In this document: positions 8,561 to 16,708 of the stretch, piece by piece | Layout: the number at the start of each line of letters is the position of its first letter | Position numbering within the stretch: the stretch's first letter is position 1 | Source: Henriciella sp. | GTDB taxonomy: Bacteria > Pseudomonadota > Alphaproteobacteria > Caulobacterales > Hyphomonadaceae | Assembly: GCA_012960415.1 (NCBI GenBank) | Contig: DUBH01000083.1 | Span: 109,927 to 173,926 of the forward strand | Direction of reading: 5' to 3' | DNA length: 64,000 nucleotides | Made by a program: the position numbers and the translations under genes | Notes under the pieces: model-generated | Told to the model about the DNA's origin: nothing | Database searches by the model: none | What the model saw: the letters and a program-made list of their open reading frames with translations, nothing else

Positions 8561-8593
8561 TGGCTTTCCCCCCAACAATAAGGATCCGAAGGC

Positions 8594-11500
8594 CTATAAG
8601 CTCAACAGTTCCGGGTCGCCACCCTGAGCTGTAATATCTACCGTGACCACACGCTCTGTCGCGAAGCGCAGCATATAGTGCGGACCACCCGCTTTCGGAC
8701 CCGTGCCGGAAAGGCCTTCACCGCCAAACGGCTGAACGCCAACGACTGCGCCCGTCATGGAGCGGTTGATATAGGTGTTGCCCGCTTTCACGGCCGTGCG
8801 AACCTTGGCCGCAAAGCTTTCGAGACGTGAGTGAACGCCGAGCGTCAGGCCATAGCCTTTCGCCTGAAGGGCCGCGCCAACTTCGGCAATATTGTCTGGC
8901 TTGTAACGCACCACGTGAAGCACAGGTCCGAAGGTCTCCTTCTCGATCTGGTCGAGCGATTTCAGCTCAATGATCGAGGGGCCGAAGAAGTGGCCACCTT
9001 CTGGCGTGCCCAGTTTTTTCACAACAGAGGCCTCTGTCTCCATGCGCGCCATATAGGCGTGCAGCATCTCGTATGCCTCATTGTCGATGACCGGTCCGAC
9101 ATCGGTATCCGCGCGGCCCGGATCACCGACTTTCAGCTCATCCATCGCGCCTTTGAGGCCTTCCAGAATGAAGTCGGCGGTCGCATCCGGCAGGAACAGG
9201 ACGCGCAGAGCAGAGCAGCGCTGACCCGCAGACCCGAAAGCAGAGACGAGCACATCGTCAATCACCTGCTCGCGCAGGGCCGTGGTGTCGACGAACATGC
9301 CGTTCAGACCACCCGTCTCGGCGATGAGCGGAATGATCGGTCCTTGCCGGTCTGCCAGCGTCTTGTTGATGAGCCGCGCGGTGTCCGTGCCGCCGGTAAA
9401 ACAGACGCCGCTGACGCGAAGATCCTTGGTCAGCTTTGCGCCGACTGTTTCGCCGCGTCCCGGAACGAGATGCAGCGCGCCAACCGGAAGTCCCGCCTCC
9501 TGGAAGATGCGCACTGCTTCAAAAGCGATGATCGGCGCCTGCTCTGCAGGCTTGGCGACGACCGTGTTGCCTGCGCCCAGAGCCGCCGTGATCTGGCCCG
9601 TGAAGATCGCCAGAGGGAAATTCCATGGCGAGATACAGGCAAACACGCCGCGTCCATGCAGCGAGATATGGTTGGTCTCACCTGCAGGCCCCGGAAGGCG
9701 TGTGCGACCCTCAAACTTGTCTTCAGCCTGCACCGCATAATAGCGGCAGAAATCGACGGCCTCACGGACTTCCGCGATGCCGTCGCCGAACGTCTTGCCA
9801 GCCTCTTCGGCCATCAACGCAACCAGCCGGTCCATATTGGCCTCGAGCGCATCGCCCATGTCCGACAGGATCTTCGCCCGCTTGGCACCGCCAAGCGCGT
9901 CCCATTCAGGCTGGAAGGCCGTGGCCGCATCGAGCGCCGCATCGACATCTGCGTCAGTCGCTTCGCGTACTGTCCCGAGACGCCGCGAGGTGTCTGACGG
10001 CGCAAAGACTTCTGCACCACCCTCGCTCAACACCTTACCGGAGATGACCGGCCCAGCCAGCAGCGCCTTACCTTCACGCAGCCGGTCGACATGGTCTTCC
10101 AGAACCTTGCGCTCGCTCGCCTGTGACAGGTCCACACCGATGGAGTTCTTGCGCATCGGGCCATAGAGACGCGGCGGCGTCGGAATGCGTGGATGGCGGC
10201 GGGGACCGGCCTCCACTTTCGCGATCGGGTCATCGACCACTTTTTCGACATCGACATCGGGGTCGAGGAAAGAATGCACGAAGCTCGTATTCGCGCCATT
10301 CTCCAGAAGGCGGCGCACGAGGTAAGGCAAGAGGTCCTTATGTGCGCCGACCGGCGCATAGACGCGAACCTTGTCGCCCTTTTCCGCCGCGCCATAGAGC
10401 GGCTCACCCATGCCGTGCAGGCGCTGGAATTCGTAATTCGTCACGCCCTCTGACTCCGCCATCATCAGGATCGTGGCCATCGAGTGGGCATTGTGCGTGG
10501 CAAATTGTGGATAGATGCGCGGGCTTGCCTGCAGAAGCGCATGCGCGCAGGCAAGATAATTGATGTCGGTGCCATGCTTGGTCGTGAAGACCGGGAAGTT
10601 CACCATGCCCTCTTCATGGGCATGCTTGATCTCTGTGTCCCAATAGGCGCCCTTCACCAGCCGCACCATGAGACGCATGCCTGTCTCCCCAGCGAGCTCC
10701 GAGAGACGCTGGATCACCTTTTGGGCGCGCTTCTGATAGGCTTGAACCGCAAGGCCGAGACCGCTCCAGCCTTTCAGTGACGGCTCTCGCATCAGACGCT
10801 CAAGCAGCTGCAGCGAAATGACCAGCCTGTCGGCTTCCTCAGCGTCGAGGCAGAGATTGATATTGGCCTTGGCCGCATCCTCGCAAAGCGCGAGCAGACG
10901 CGGATAAAGCTCGGCGTGAACGCGAGCCTCGTTGACCGCCTCATAGCGCGGATGAAGCGCCGACAGTTTGACGGAGATGCCGTTCTTTGCTTCCGGCGAG
11001 AGGGAGGCATCGCCGTCCGCCCCGACCTCTTTGATCGCCTCGCGATAGGACCGGAAATAGCGCTCGGCATCGTCATGCGTGCGCGCGCCCTCTCCCAGCA
11101 TGTCAAAGCTGAAATTCGCCGCCTCACCAGCCTTCACTTTCTTGCGGCCGCGCTTCAGCGCCTCATCAATGGTACGCCCCAGTACGAACTGTTCGCCCAT
11201 GATCCGCATGGCCTGCATCATCGCGGCACGGATGACCGGCTCGCCGCTTTCGCGCACAAGGTTGGACACGAAAGTCGACGGGCCTTTTTTGGCATCGCTC
11301 GGTGCACCGATGACGCGCCCGGTCAGCATCAGCCCCCAGGTCGAGGCGTTGACCAGCCAGCTATCGGACTGACCTGAATGTGCGCCCCAGTCGCCGGAAC
11401 GGATTTTTTCTGCGATCAGATCGTCGCGCGTGTCAGCGTCCGGCACACGCAGGAGCGCTTCAGCCAGGCACATCAGGGCAAGGCCCTCAGAGTTCGACAG

Positions 11501-11719
11501 ACCGAACTCCTCGAGGAAGCTTTCCATCATGCCCTTCGGGCGTCCGGCCGCGCGGGCGATCTGAACCAGTTCACGGCCACGGCGAACCGCAGCGGTGCGC
11601 GCGCGTTCATCCAGCGGTAGCGATTTCAGGATTTCGGCAACAAGGGCTTCCTCATCGGCGAATTTCATCTGGTCGAGCGCGTCCCAGCTTTTCGCCATGG
11701 GGGTCAGCGTATCGGGCAT
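8594..11719 (-). CDS. putA: Bifunctional proline dehydrogenase / P5C dehydrogenase
   Basis: Oxidises proline to glutamate in two steps on the inner face of the membrane. The ATG at 11719 was chosen over 11755 because GGAGGA lies five bases upstream. At 1041 residues it is the short PutA type without an N-terminal ribbon-helix-helix, so it should not repress its own gene. The FAD-binding barrel spans about 50-450 (SVKLSALHPRYE, LMVRLVKGAYWD, GAHKDLLPYLVRRLLENGA). The aldehyde dehydrogenase domain follows, with NAD-binding SPWNFPLAIFTGQ, general base Glu in IAETGGLN and nucleophile Cys in SAGQRCSALR. No putP or Lrp-type regulator is adjacent. Confidence 0.96.
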   Translation of the reverse strand: MPDTLTPMAKSWDALDQMKFADEEALVAEILKSLPLDERARTAAVRRGRELVQIARAAGRPKGMMESFLEEFGLSNSEGLALMCLAEALLRVPDADTRDDLIAEKIRSGDWGAHSGQSDSWLVNASTWGLMLTGRVIGAPSDAKKGPSTFVSNLVRESGEPVIRAAMMQAMRIMGEQFVLGRTIDEALKRGRKKVKAGEAANFSFDMLGEGARTHDDAERYFRSYREAIKEVGADGDASLSPEAKNGISVKLSALHPRYEAVNEARVHAELYPRLLALCEDAAKANINLCLDAEEADRLVISLQLLERLMREPSLKGWSGLGLAVQAYQKRAQKVIQRLSELAGETGMRLMVRLVKGAYWDTEIKHAHEEGMVNFPVFTTKHGTDINYLACAHALLQASPRIYPQFATHNAHSMATILMMAESEGVTNYEFQRLHGMGEPLYGAAEKGDKVRVYAPVGAHKDLLPYLVRRLLENGANTSFVHSFLDPDVDVEKVVDDPIAKVEAGPRRHPRIPTPPRLYGPMRKNSIGVDLSQASERKVLEDHVDRLREGKALLAGPVISGKVLSEGGAEVFAPSDTSRRLGTVREATDADVDAALDAATAFQPEWDALGGAKRAKILSDMGDALEANMDRLVALMAEEAGKTFGDGIAEVREAVDFCRYYAVQAEDKFEGRTRLPGPAGETNHISLHGRGVFACISPWNFPLAIFTGQITAALGAGNTVVAKPAEQAPIIAFEAVRIFQEAGLPVGALHLVPGRGETVGAKLTKDLRVSGVCFTGGTDTARLINKTLADRQGPIIPLIAETGGLNGMFVDTTALREQVIDDVLVSAFGSAGQRCSALRVLFLPDATADFILEGLKGAMDELKVGDPGRADTDVGPVIDNEAYEMLHAYMARMETEASVVKKLGTPEGGHFFGPSIIELKSLDQIEKETFGPVLHVVRYKPDNIAEVGAALQAKGYGLTLGVHSRLESFAAKVRTAVKAGNTYINRSMTGAVVGVQPFGGEGLSGTGPKAGGPHYMLRFATERVVTVDITAQGGDPELLSL

Positions 11720-11839
11720 AATGTCCTCCGTCGTCGGCCGGTCCTGCACGATCATCCTATCGCAAACCGTAAGGCGGGTTTACGCCGGACTGCAGTCCTC
11801 TAAAAGTGGGACCACGCAGCCATGCGGCAAGGAGTATAG

Positions 11840-12946
11840 ATGCGCATCATGCTTATCACAGACGCCTGGGAACCACAGGTGAATGGCGTTGTCCGGACCA
11901 TGAAACGTGTCATCGCAGAGTGCGAGGAGATGGGCCACGAATGGGAAGTGGTCTCGCCTGCTGATGACTTTCTGACCATGCCGCTGCCGACCTATAGCGA
12001 GATCCAGCTTGCGCTGTTTGCCCGCAACAAGATTTCCGAACGCTTTGAAAGCTTCCAGCCGGACGCGGTACACATCGCGACTGAAGGCACGCTTGGCCTT
12101 GCCGGCCGCGCCATGTGCCTGAAGGAAAAGCACCCTTTTTCGACCTCCTACCACACGCGCTTTCCGGAATACGTTTCGGCCCGATTCCCGGTGCCGACAT
12201 CTTGGGGCTACAGCTATGTGCGCTGGTTCCACAAATACTCTGGCAAAGTCATGGTCGCGACGCCGTCCATGCGCGAAGAACTTGAAGAGCACGGCTTCAA
12301 CAATGTCGTCTCATGGACGCGCGGCGTTGATGTCGACCTCTTCCATCCGTCGCGCCGTATCGGAGAAGGCGAGCCAGGCGACCCGTTCGAAGGCCTGCCG
12401 CGTCCTATCTTCCTCAATGTGGGCCGCGTTGCGGTTGAGAAGAACATAGAAGCGTTTGCAGAGCTCGACCTGCCCGGCACGAAGGTGATCGTTGGAGAGG
12501 GTCCGCAACTTCAAGAGCTGAAGCGCCGCTACCCTGAAGTGAAATTCCTTGGCGCCAAATTCAACGAGGAGCTCGCCGCCTGTTTTGCGAGCGCTGATGT
12601 CTTCTGCTTCCCGAGCCTGACGGACACGTTCGGCCTTGTCATTCTCGAAGCCATGGCAACCGGAACGCCGGTCGCTGCCTATAACGCGCCCGGCCCGCGC
12701 GACATCATCCCTGGCTCAAATGCCGGCATCATTGATGATGACCTCGAAAAGGCCTGCAAGGCCTGTCTCGATCTCGACCGGACAGTGACGCGAACCTATG
12801 CTGAAGGGTATAGCTGGCGGTCCTGCGCCGAGGCTTTCATCGAAAACCTCGATCCGCTTCCTGTGCCTGAGCGCAAACGCTTCTGGCAGAAGATCCGGCT
12901 TCGCCGGCGCAAGAAAAAATACCCACCAGACACTAAAGCCGGGTGA
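11840..12946 (+). CDS. Glycosyltransferase family 4 (GT-B), mannosyl/glycolipid type
   Basis: 368 residues with the Rossmann-like N-terminal half opening MLITDAWEPQVNGVVRTM, a signature of the SqdX/MgtA/PimB-like branch that glycosylates lipids. The donor-site half has the motif DTFGLVILEAMATGTPV, the E-x7-E variant with Asp first. AAGGAG precedes the ATG. The C-terminus is Lys/Arg rich (RRRKKKYPP), fitting membrane association. The stop codon overlaps the next gene in a GTGA arrangement, so both are translated together. Likely cytoplasmic-face transfer of a sugar to a lipid acceptor; donor and acceptor are unknown. Confidence 0.85.
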   Translation: MRIMLITDAWEPQVNGVVRTMKRVIAECEEMGHEWEVVSPADDFLTMPLPTYSEIQLALFARNKISERFESFQPDAVHIATEGTLGLAGRAMCLKEKHPFSTSYHTRFPEYVSARFPVPTSWGYSYVRWFHKYSGKVMVATPSMREELEEHGFNNVVSWTRGVDVDLFHPSRRIGEGEPGDPFEGLPRPIFLNVGRVAVEKNIEAFAELDLPGTKVIVGEGPQLQELKRRYPEVKFLGAKFNEELAACFASADVFCFPSLTDTFGLVILEAMATGTPVAAYNAPGPRDIIPGSNAGIIDDDLEKACKACLDLDRTVTRTYAEGYSWRSCAEAFIENLDPLPVPERKRFWQKIRLRRRKKKYPPDTKAG

Positions 12947-13824
12947 GTACACCGCCTGACATAGACACGCTGAAACGCCTTGTGGGCCAGTCCGTACCGG
13001 ACCTCGCCGCCCAGCCCTTCACCCGTGTCCGCAATGCTGGCACCGACAATCATATCTACCGGATCGGAGACAACCACGCGCTTCGCGTTGCGCGCCGCTA
13101 TGAAGCGGTCCCGTCGCTCGCCTACCGCGAACCCGTTGCCATGCGCAGCCTGAAAGACCTGCCGCTTGAGACGCCCGAACTTGTCGCCAACGGACTGACG
13201 GACACGCCAGAAAGCTGGCCGTGGCTGGTCTGCACGTGGCTGGACGGCGAAAGCGCCGAGGCAAGCAGACATGCCTTCACCGAAACGGACGCCAAGCGCC
13301 TCGCGCTCTTCCTGCTCGACCTTCAGGGCCAGAAGCGCGACTTTGCAGCCGAACCGAATATCGACAATCACTGGCGCGGCTGCCCGCTCGCCCAGCGCGA
13401 CGCACCAACACGCGGCGCGATTGCCGATGTCGCAGATGATTTTGATGCGATTGCGCTCGCCGCAATCTGGAAGGTGGCGCTGGAAGCGTCGCCATGCCTC
13501 GACCGTGACCGGACATGGATTCACGGCGACCTTCACGCGGGCAATCTCTTGGTGAAAAACGAGGCGCTATCCGGCGTACTGGACTGGGGGCTGTCCGGCC
13601 TCGGCGATCCAGCCTCAGACCTGATGGCCGGCTTCACCCTGTTCGAGGGCACCGCCCAGGATGCTTTCTGGAAGGCGTCCGGGATTACGGAAACAGTCTG
13701 GAGGCGTGCCCGCGGTTGGGCGCTGTCGACCAGCGTAATCGCCTATGCCTTCTATCGCGGGACGAAGACACCGATAGAAAAGCGCAGCCGCAAGCTGCTC
13801 GAAGACTTCGCGTTCGGCGTCTAG
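12943..13824 (+). CDS. Aminoglycoside phosphotransferase-fold kinase
   Basis: 293 residues with the APH/choline-kinase fold. The catalytic loop is WIHGDLHAGNLL (Brenner motif HGD-x-H-x-x-N) and the metal-binding segment is GVLDWGLSGLGDPASDL. Starts at GTG 12943, overlapping the stop of the glycosyltransferase. The family includes kinases for aminoglycosides, homoserine, methylthioribose and sugars. Beside a glycolipid-type glycosyltransferase, a sugar or amino-alcohol kinase is plausible, but the substrate is unknown; antibiotic resistance is not implied. The last four bases overlap the convergent pstS-like gene. Confidence 0.8.
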   Translation: MSTPPDIDTLKRLVGQSVPDLAAQPFTRVRNAGTDNHIYRIGDNHALRVARRYEAVPSLAYREPVAMRSLKDLPLETPELVANGLTDTPESWPWLVCTWLDGESAEASRHAFTETDAKRLALFLLDLQGQKRDFAAEPNIDNHWRGCPLAQRDAPTRGAIADVADDFDAIALAAIWKVALEASPCLDRDRTWIHGDLHAGNLLVKNEALSGVLDWGLSGLGDPASDLMAGFTLFEGTAQDAFWKASGITETVWRRARGWALSTSVIAYAFYRGTKTPIEKRSRKLLEDFAFGV

Positions 13825-14915
13825 CTTTCTGCCATATCCATTGTTTCAAGCGAGAGCGCCTGCTCACGGACGGCGGACCGCTCATCTTCCTGAAGCGGGA
13901 TCAAACCCTTTTCAACAAGGTAACCCGTGGGGCCCCAGGCGTCTTCCTGCGTGAACTCGGAAATAAAGTCGGTCAGCCCCGGCACAAGATTCACATTCTG
14001 CTTCTTCACATAGAAGAACATGGAGCGTGAAATGCCGTAATTGCCGCTCGCAATGTTGTCAAAGGTCGGCTCAAGCCCGCCAATGCTCGCGCCTTTCAGA
14101 CGGTCGAGGTTCTGCTCCAGGAAGGAGTAACCCATGATGCCGATACTGTCGGGGTTCTTCATCAGGGTCTGGACGATGGCTGCGTCGTTTTCACCGGAAT
14201 CGATCCACTTGCCGTCCATGCGGATCGTCGTGGCACGGCGAGCGAACTCATCAGAGTCAGTTTCCTTCAGTGCGGCAACCTCCGGCACTTCCTCTGCCCC
14301 GCCCTCCATGGCGAGCTCGGCGAAGGCATCGCGCGTACCTGAGGTCGGCGGCGGGCCGGACACGAGGATGGGCATATCCGGCAGGTGATCTGCCACATCC
14401 TTCCAGGTCTCGTTCGGGTTCTCTTCCCACCCGCCATTGCCATCAGGCAGCTCTTCAGCAAGCGCGCGGTAAATCTCTTCCTTTGAGAGGTCGAGCACCG
14501 GAGACCCCTTGGCATTGGCAAGCACGATCCCGTCAAAACCAATCTTTACCTCGACGATCTCGGTGACGCCTTGGCGTGCGCACAGTGCCAGCTCGGACGC
14601 TTTTACCGGACGCGACGCATTGCTGATCGAAGGCTCTTTCGGACCGATCCCCTGGCAGAAGGCCTGAAAGCCACCGCCTGTGCCTGTGGTTTCCACGATC
14701 GGCGTGGGAAACTCCGATACGGCACCGAATTGTTCAGCAACCGTCGTCGAAAAGGGAGAAACGGTGGAGGAACCAACAATCCTGATCTTCTCATCCGGCG
14801 AAGCGGCAAAAACCTGAAGCTCGCCAGAGCTCGCATCGATCTGGGAAAGGTCTGTCTCGGGCGCACAGGCAGTCGCGAGCAAACCTGCAGTCAGGGCCAG
14901 GAAGATCGTACGCAT
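13821..14915 (-). CDS. PstS-like phosphate-binding lipoprotein
   Basis: A 364-residue type II periplasmic binding protein. The signal MRTIFLALTAGLLATAC carries the lipidated Cys. Phosphate-site motifs are visible: GSSTVSPFS at the start of the domain, ETTGTGGGFQ, NASRPVK and GTRDAFAELA. This is the longer PstS type (with an extended insertion) common in alphaproteobacteria and cyanobacteria. Binding of inorganic phosphate for an ABC importer is the likely role, yet no pstCAB-phoU genes follow, so it may serve a transporter elsewhere or act in sensing. Pho-box-like repeats lie 46-75 bases upstream. It lies downstream of murI on the same strand, with an 80-base gap holding its own control site. 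Confidence 0.85.
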   Translation of the reverse strand: MRTIFLALTAGLLATACAPETDLSQIDASSGELQVFAASPDEKIRIVGSSTVSPFSTTVAEQFGAVSEFPTPIVETTGTGGGFQAFCQGIGPKEPSISNASRPVKASELALCARQGVTEIVEVKIGFDGIVLANAKGSPVLDLSKEEIYRALAEELPDGNGGWEENPNETWKDVADHLPDMPILVSGPPPTSGTRDAFAELAMEGGAEEVPEVAALKETDSDEFARRATTIRMDGKWIDSGENDAAIVQTLMKNPDSIGIMGYSFLEQNLDRLKGASIGGLEPTFDNIASGNYGISRSMFFYVKKQNVNLVPGLTDFISEFTQEDAWGPTGYLVEKGLIPLQEDERSAVREQALSLETMDMAES

Positions 14916-14960
14916 GGGGGGCAGTCCTAAAATCAGTGATCGTTTCGTCGGCTACCGTTT

Positions 14961-14989
14961 ATATGGCTTTTGTGACAGTCACATGCCTG
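14961..14989 (-). promoter_or_regulatory. Candidate Pho box before pstS-like gene
   Basis: On the minus strand CAGGCAT-GTGA-CTGTCAC forms two 7-base repeats with an 11-base period, matching the PhoB half-site CTGTCAT/C at five and seven positions. It is followed by AAAAGCC. It lies 46 or more bases before the pstS-like start, the usual place for PhoB activation. Confidence 0.5.
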
Positions 14990-14995
14990 CCACTG

Positions 14996-15856
14996 TCATC
15001 TCTCTGCAGCTAGCAGCACAGGCGCGCAAACCCGCTCAAACCCAAAGCGCGCGCATACCTTCACGAGGCGCGCATGATCGCCGCCCTCATCGGTAATGTA
15101 GAGCCTGCCGCCAGCTTCGCCGGAACGGGGCTTCGGCGCCGCGTTTTCGAGCACCCGCAGGGTCTGACGCGCGATCGCGGCCCCGGAATCGATAAATGTG
15201 ACGCGGTCCGGTGCCGCGGCCGCCAGCTGTGCCCGCACAAGAGGAAAATGCGTGCAGGCGAGCACGATCGTATCAACGTCGTCGCCATCCTTGGCATCGA
15301 AGATAGGCGCTAGCGCGGCGGTGAAGCCTCCCGCGTCATACGTCTCACCCGCCGCAAAAGCCTCGGCAAGACGCACCAGCTCGACGCTGCCATGCAGGAT
15401 CACAGTTATCTCGCTCGCGAAATCCTCGATCAGTTTCGCCGTGTAGGCGCGGCGGATCGTGCCCGGTGTAGCGAGCAGACCAATAACGCCAGTTTTTGTT
15501 AGTGACGCAGCAGGTTTGATTGCCGGAACGGTGCCAACCACCGGAATATCCAGCAGCGCGCGGACTTCGTCCAGAGCCAGCGTGCTGGCTGTATTGCAGG
15601 CAATGACAAACACGTCGGGCTGCGCTTCACGCACCAGCGCCTCAGCCACCTCGGGCAGGCGTGCGCGCAGCGCCTCGTCGCTCTTGTCGCCATAGGGGAA
15701 AAAGCCGGTATCGGCGGCATAGTCGACCTGTAGCGCTGGCGCCATCTGGCAGATCTCGCGCGCCACCGTGAGCCCGCCCATGCCTGAATCAAAGACCAGC
15801 ACGCGCCCCTGCGCGTCTCGCATCTCTTGCGTCATGGACTGATCTGGCGTCGTCAT
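14996..15856 (-). CDS. murI: Glutamate racemase
   Basis: Interconverts L- and D-glutamate to supply D-Glu for peptidoglycan. All family motifs are present: FDSGMGGLTV (residues 22-31), ADTGFFPYGDKS, catalytic C87 in VIACNTAST and C201 in LACTHFPL. The length of 286 residues is normal. The first 17 residues are polar and variable; a start at the second Met (residue 8) is possible. It is divergent from the phasin-like gene, with a 12-C run in the gap. Confidence 0.95.
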   Translation of the reverse strand: MTTPDQSMTQEMRDAQGRVLVFDSGMGGLTVAREICQMAPALQVDYAADTGFFPYGDKSDEALRARLPEVAEALVREAQPDVFVIACNTASTLALDEVRALLDIPVVGTVPAIKPAASLTKTGVIGLLATPGTIRRAYTAKLIEDFASEITVILHGSVELVRLAEAFAAGETYDAGGFTAALAPIFDAKDGDDVDTIVLACTHFPLVRAQLAAAAPDRVTFIDSGAAIARQTLRVLENAAPKPRSGEAGGRLYITDEGGDHARLVKVCARFGFERVCAPVLLAAER

Positions 15857-15916
15857 CCTGTCTCCCGTCGGACTCTCATATCGCGGTGCAGCGCCTGCGT
15901 GAACACGGAGGCATCA

Positions 15917-15928
15917 CCCCCCCCCCCC
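15917..15928 (+). repeat. Homopolymeric C12 tract
   Basis: Twelve consecutive C bases in the 149-base gap between the divergent murI and phasin-like genes. Tracts of this length slip during replication. It lies about 60 bases upstream of the murI start and 78 bases before the ATG at 16006. Confidence 0.9.
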
Positions 15929-15973
15929 GACCTGTCGCTAGGATCACTCGCTTGAAAAAGGATGAAAACAAGC

Positions 15974-15994
15974 TTATGTTGCACTGCAGCATAA
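15974..15994 (+). promoter_or_regulatory. Palindrome with TTGCACTGCA core, possible PhaR-type site
   Basis: TTATGTTGCA and TGCAGCATAA form a 21-bp palindrome around a central C, with one mismatch per arm. It lies 11 bases before the ATG at 16006, so a bound protein would block transcription or translation. TGCA-N-TGCA cores precede phasin genes under PhaR control in alphaproteobacteria; the link to PhaR here is inference. The same ten-base core TTGCACTGCA recurs before the pyrophosphatase gene. Confidence 0.4.
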
Positions 15995-16005
15995 AGGGCA
16001 AACCC

Positions 16006-16629
16006 ATGACCACAGAGACGACAAGACCAAACCCGCTTGAACTCTGGACGGAGTCTTTCTCCGCATGGCGCGACCTCAGCCAGAGCGCGAGCGAAGCCTG
16101 GATGGACGCGATGATGTCGATGAAACCGGGTGCAGGCGAAGCCGCACCGGAAGCGGCCACGCGCGACCTTTTCCGCAAACTCGCTGCCCTCAACCTTCAG
16201 CACTGGGAACATGCCGCCAAGCTGATCGAGGCGATGCCAGCCTGGATGCGCTGGCCGCAGACTGTGCCGGGCGACATGATGACCGACTGGTTTGATAGCC
16301 TGCGCCGTGAAGCGGGCGCACCCTTCATCCAGACCGCGCAAATGGCACCAGCAGCTGCAGCCAAGGCCGCCGAAGCGGTTTTCCGTCAGCCAACCGCCCT
16401 GACCGCGCCCGAAGGTGAAGCCGACGACCTCACACGCATCAAGGGCATCGGGCCGAAACTTTCAAAGACGCTGAATGAACTTGGCATCTTCCACTTCAAG
16501 CAAATCGCGAACTGGGATGCTGACGAAGCTGGCTGGGTCGACGAATACCTGTCCTTTAAGGGCCGGGTTGCCCGTGAGCAGTGGATTGAGCAGGCCCAGA
16601 AATTCACATCCAATGGCGCGCTCCACTAG
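16006..16629 (+). CDS. Phasin-like protein with C-terminal helix-hairpin-helix
   Basis: 207 residues. The start at 16006 was chosen because AAAGGG precedes it; an upstream open frame (from 15886) runs through the C12 tract and is not protein-like. The N-terminal two thirds are helical and rich in Ala, Trp and Met (LELWTESFSAWRDLSQSASEAW), like phasins that coat polyhydroxyalkanoate granules. Residues about 140-200 (DDLTRIKGIGPKLSKTLNELGI, then the WVDEYLSFKGRV stretch) are a helix-hairpin-helix of the kind also found at the C-terminus of some NuoE proteins and ribosomal L21 fusions. This combination suggests a granule or complex scaffold rather than a DNA enzyme. Terminator follows. Confidence 0.65.
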   Translation: MTTETTRPNPLELWTESFSAWRDLSQSASEAWMDAMMSMKPGAGEAAPEAATRDLFRKLAALNLQHWEHAAKLIEAMPAWMRWPQTVPGDMMTDWFDSLRREAGAPFIQTAQMAPAAAAKAAEAVFRQPTALTAPEGEADDLTRIKGIGPKLSKTLNELGIFHFKQIANWDADEAGWVDEYLSFKGRVAREQWIEQAQKFTSNGALH

Positions 16630-16655
16630 AACGCCGGTCCTCGGATAAACGAATG

Positions 16656-16689
16656 AAGCGCGGCCCCGATTTCAGGCGCCGCGCTTTTT
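16656..16689 (+). terminator. Rho-independent terminator between convergent genes
   Basis: Stem AAGCGCGGC/GCCGCGCTT followed by TTTTTC on the plus strand, 27 bases after the phasin-like stop. On the minus strand it lies downstream of the flavoprotein gene and could serve it too. Confidence 0.75.
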
Positions 16690-16708
16690 CATTTCTGCGT
16701 CCGATCAT

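Noticed and set aside
8831..9997. A 388-residue plus-strand frame
   Set aside because: Lies antisense to putA, whose domains are complete over the same bases.
12943..13824. Aminoglycoside resistance gene
   Set aside because: The fold is shared by many metabolic kinases, and the context is a glycosyltransferase. Resistance cannot be claimed.
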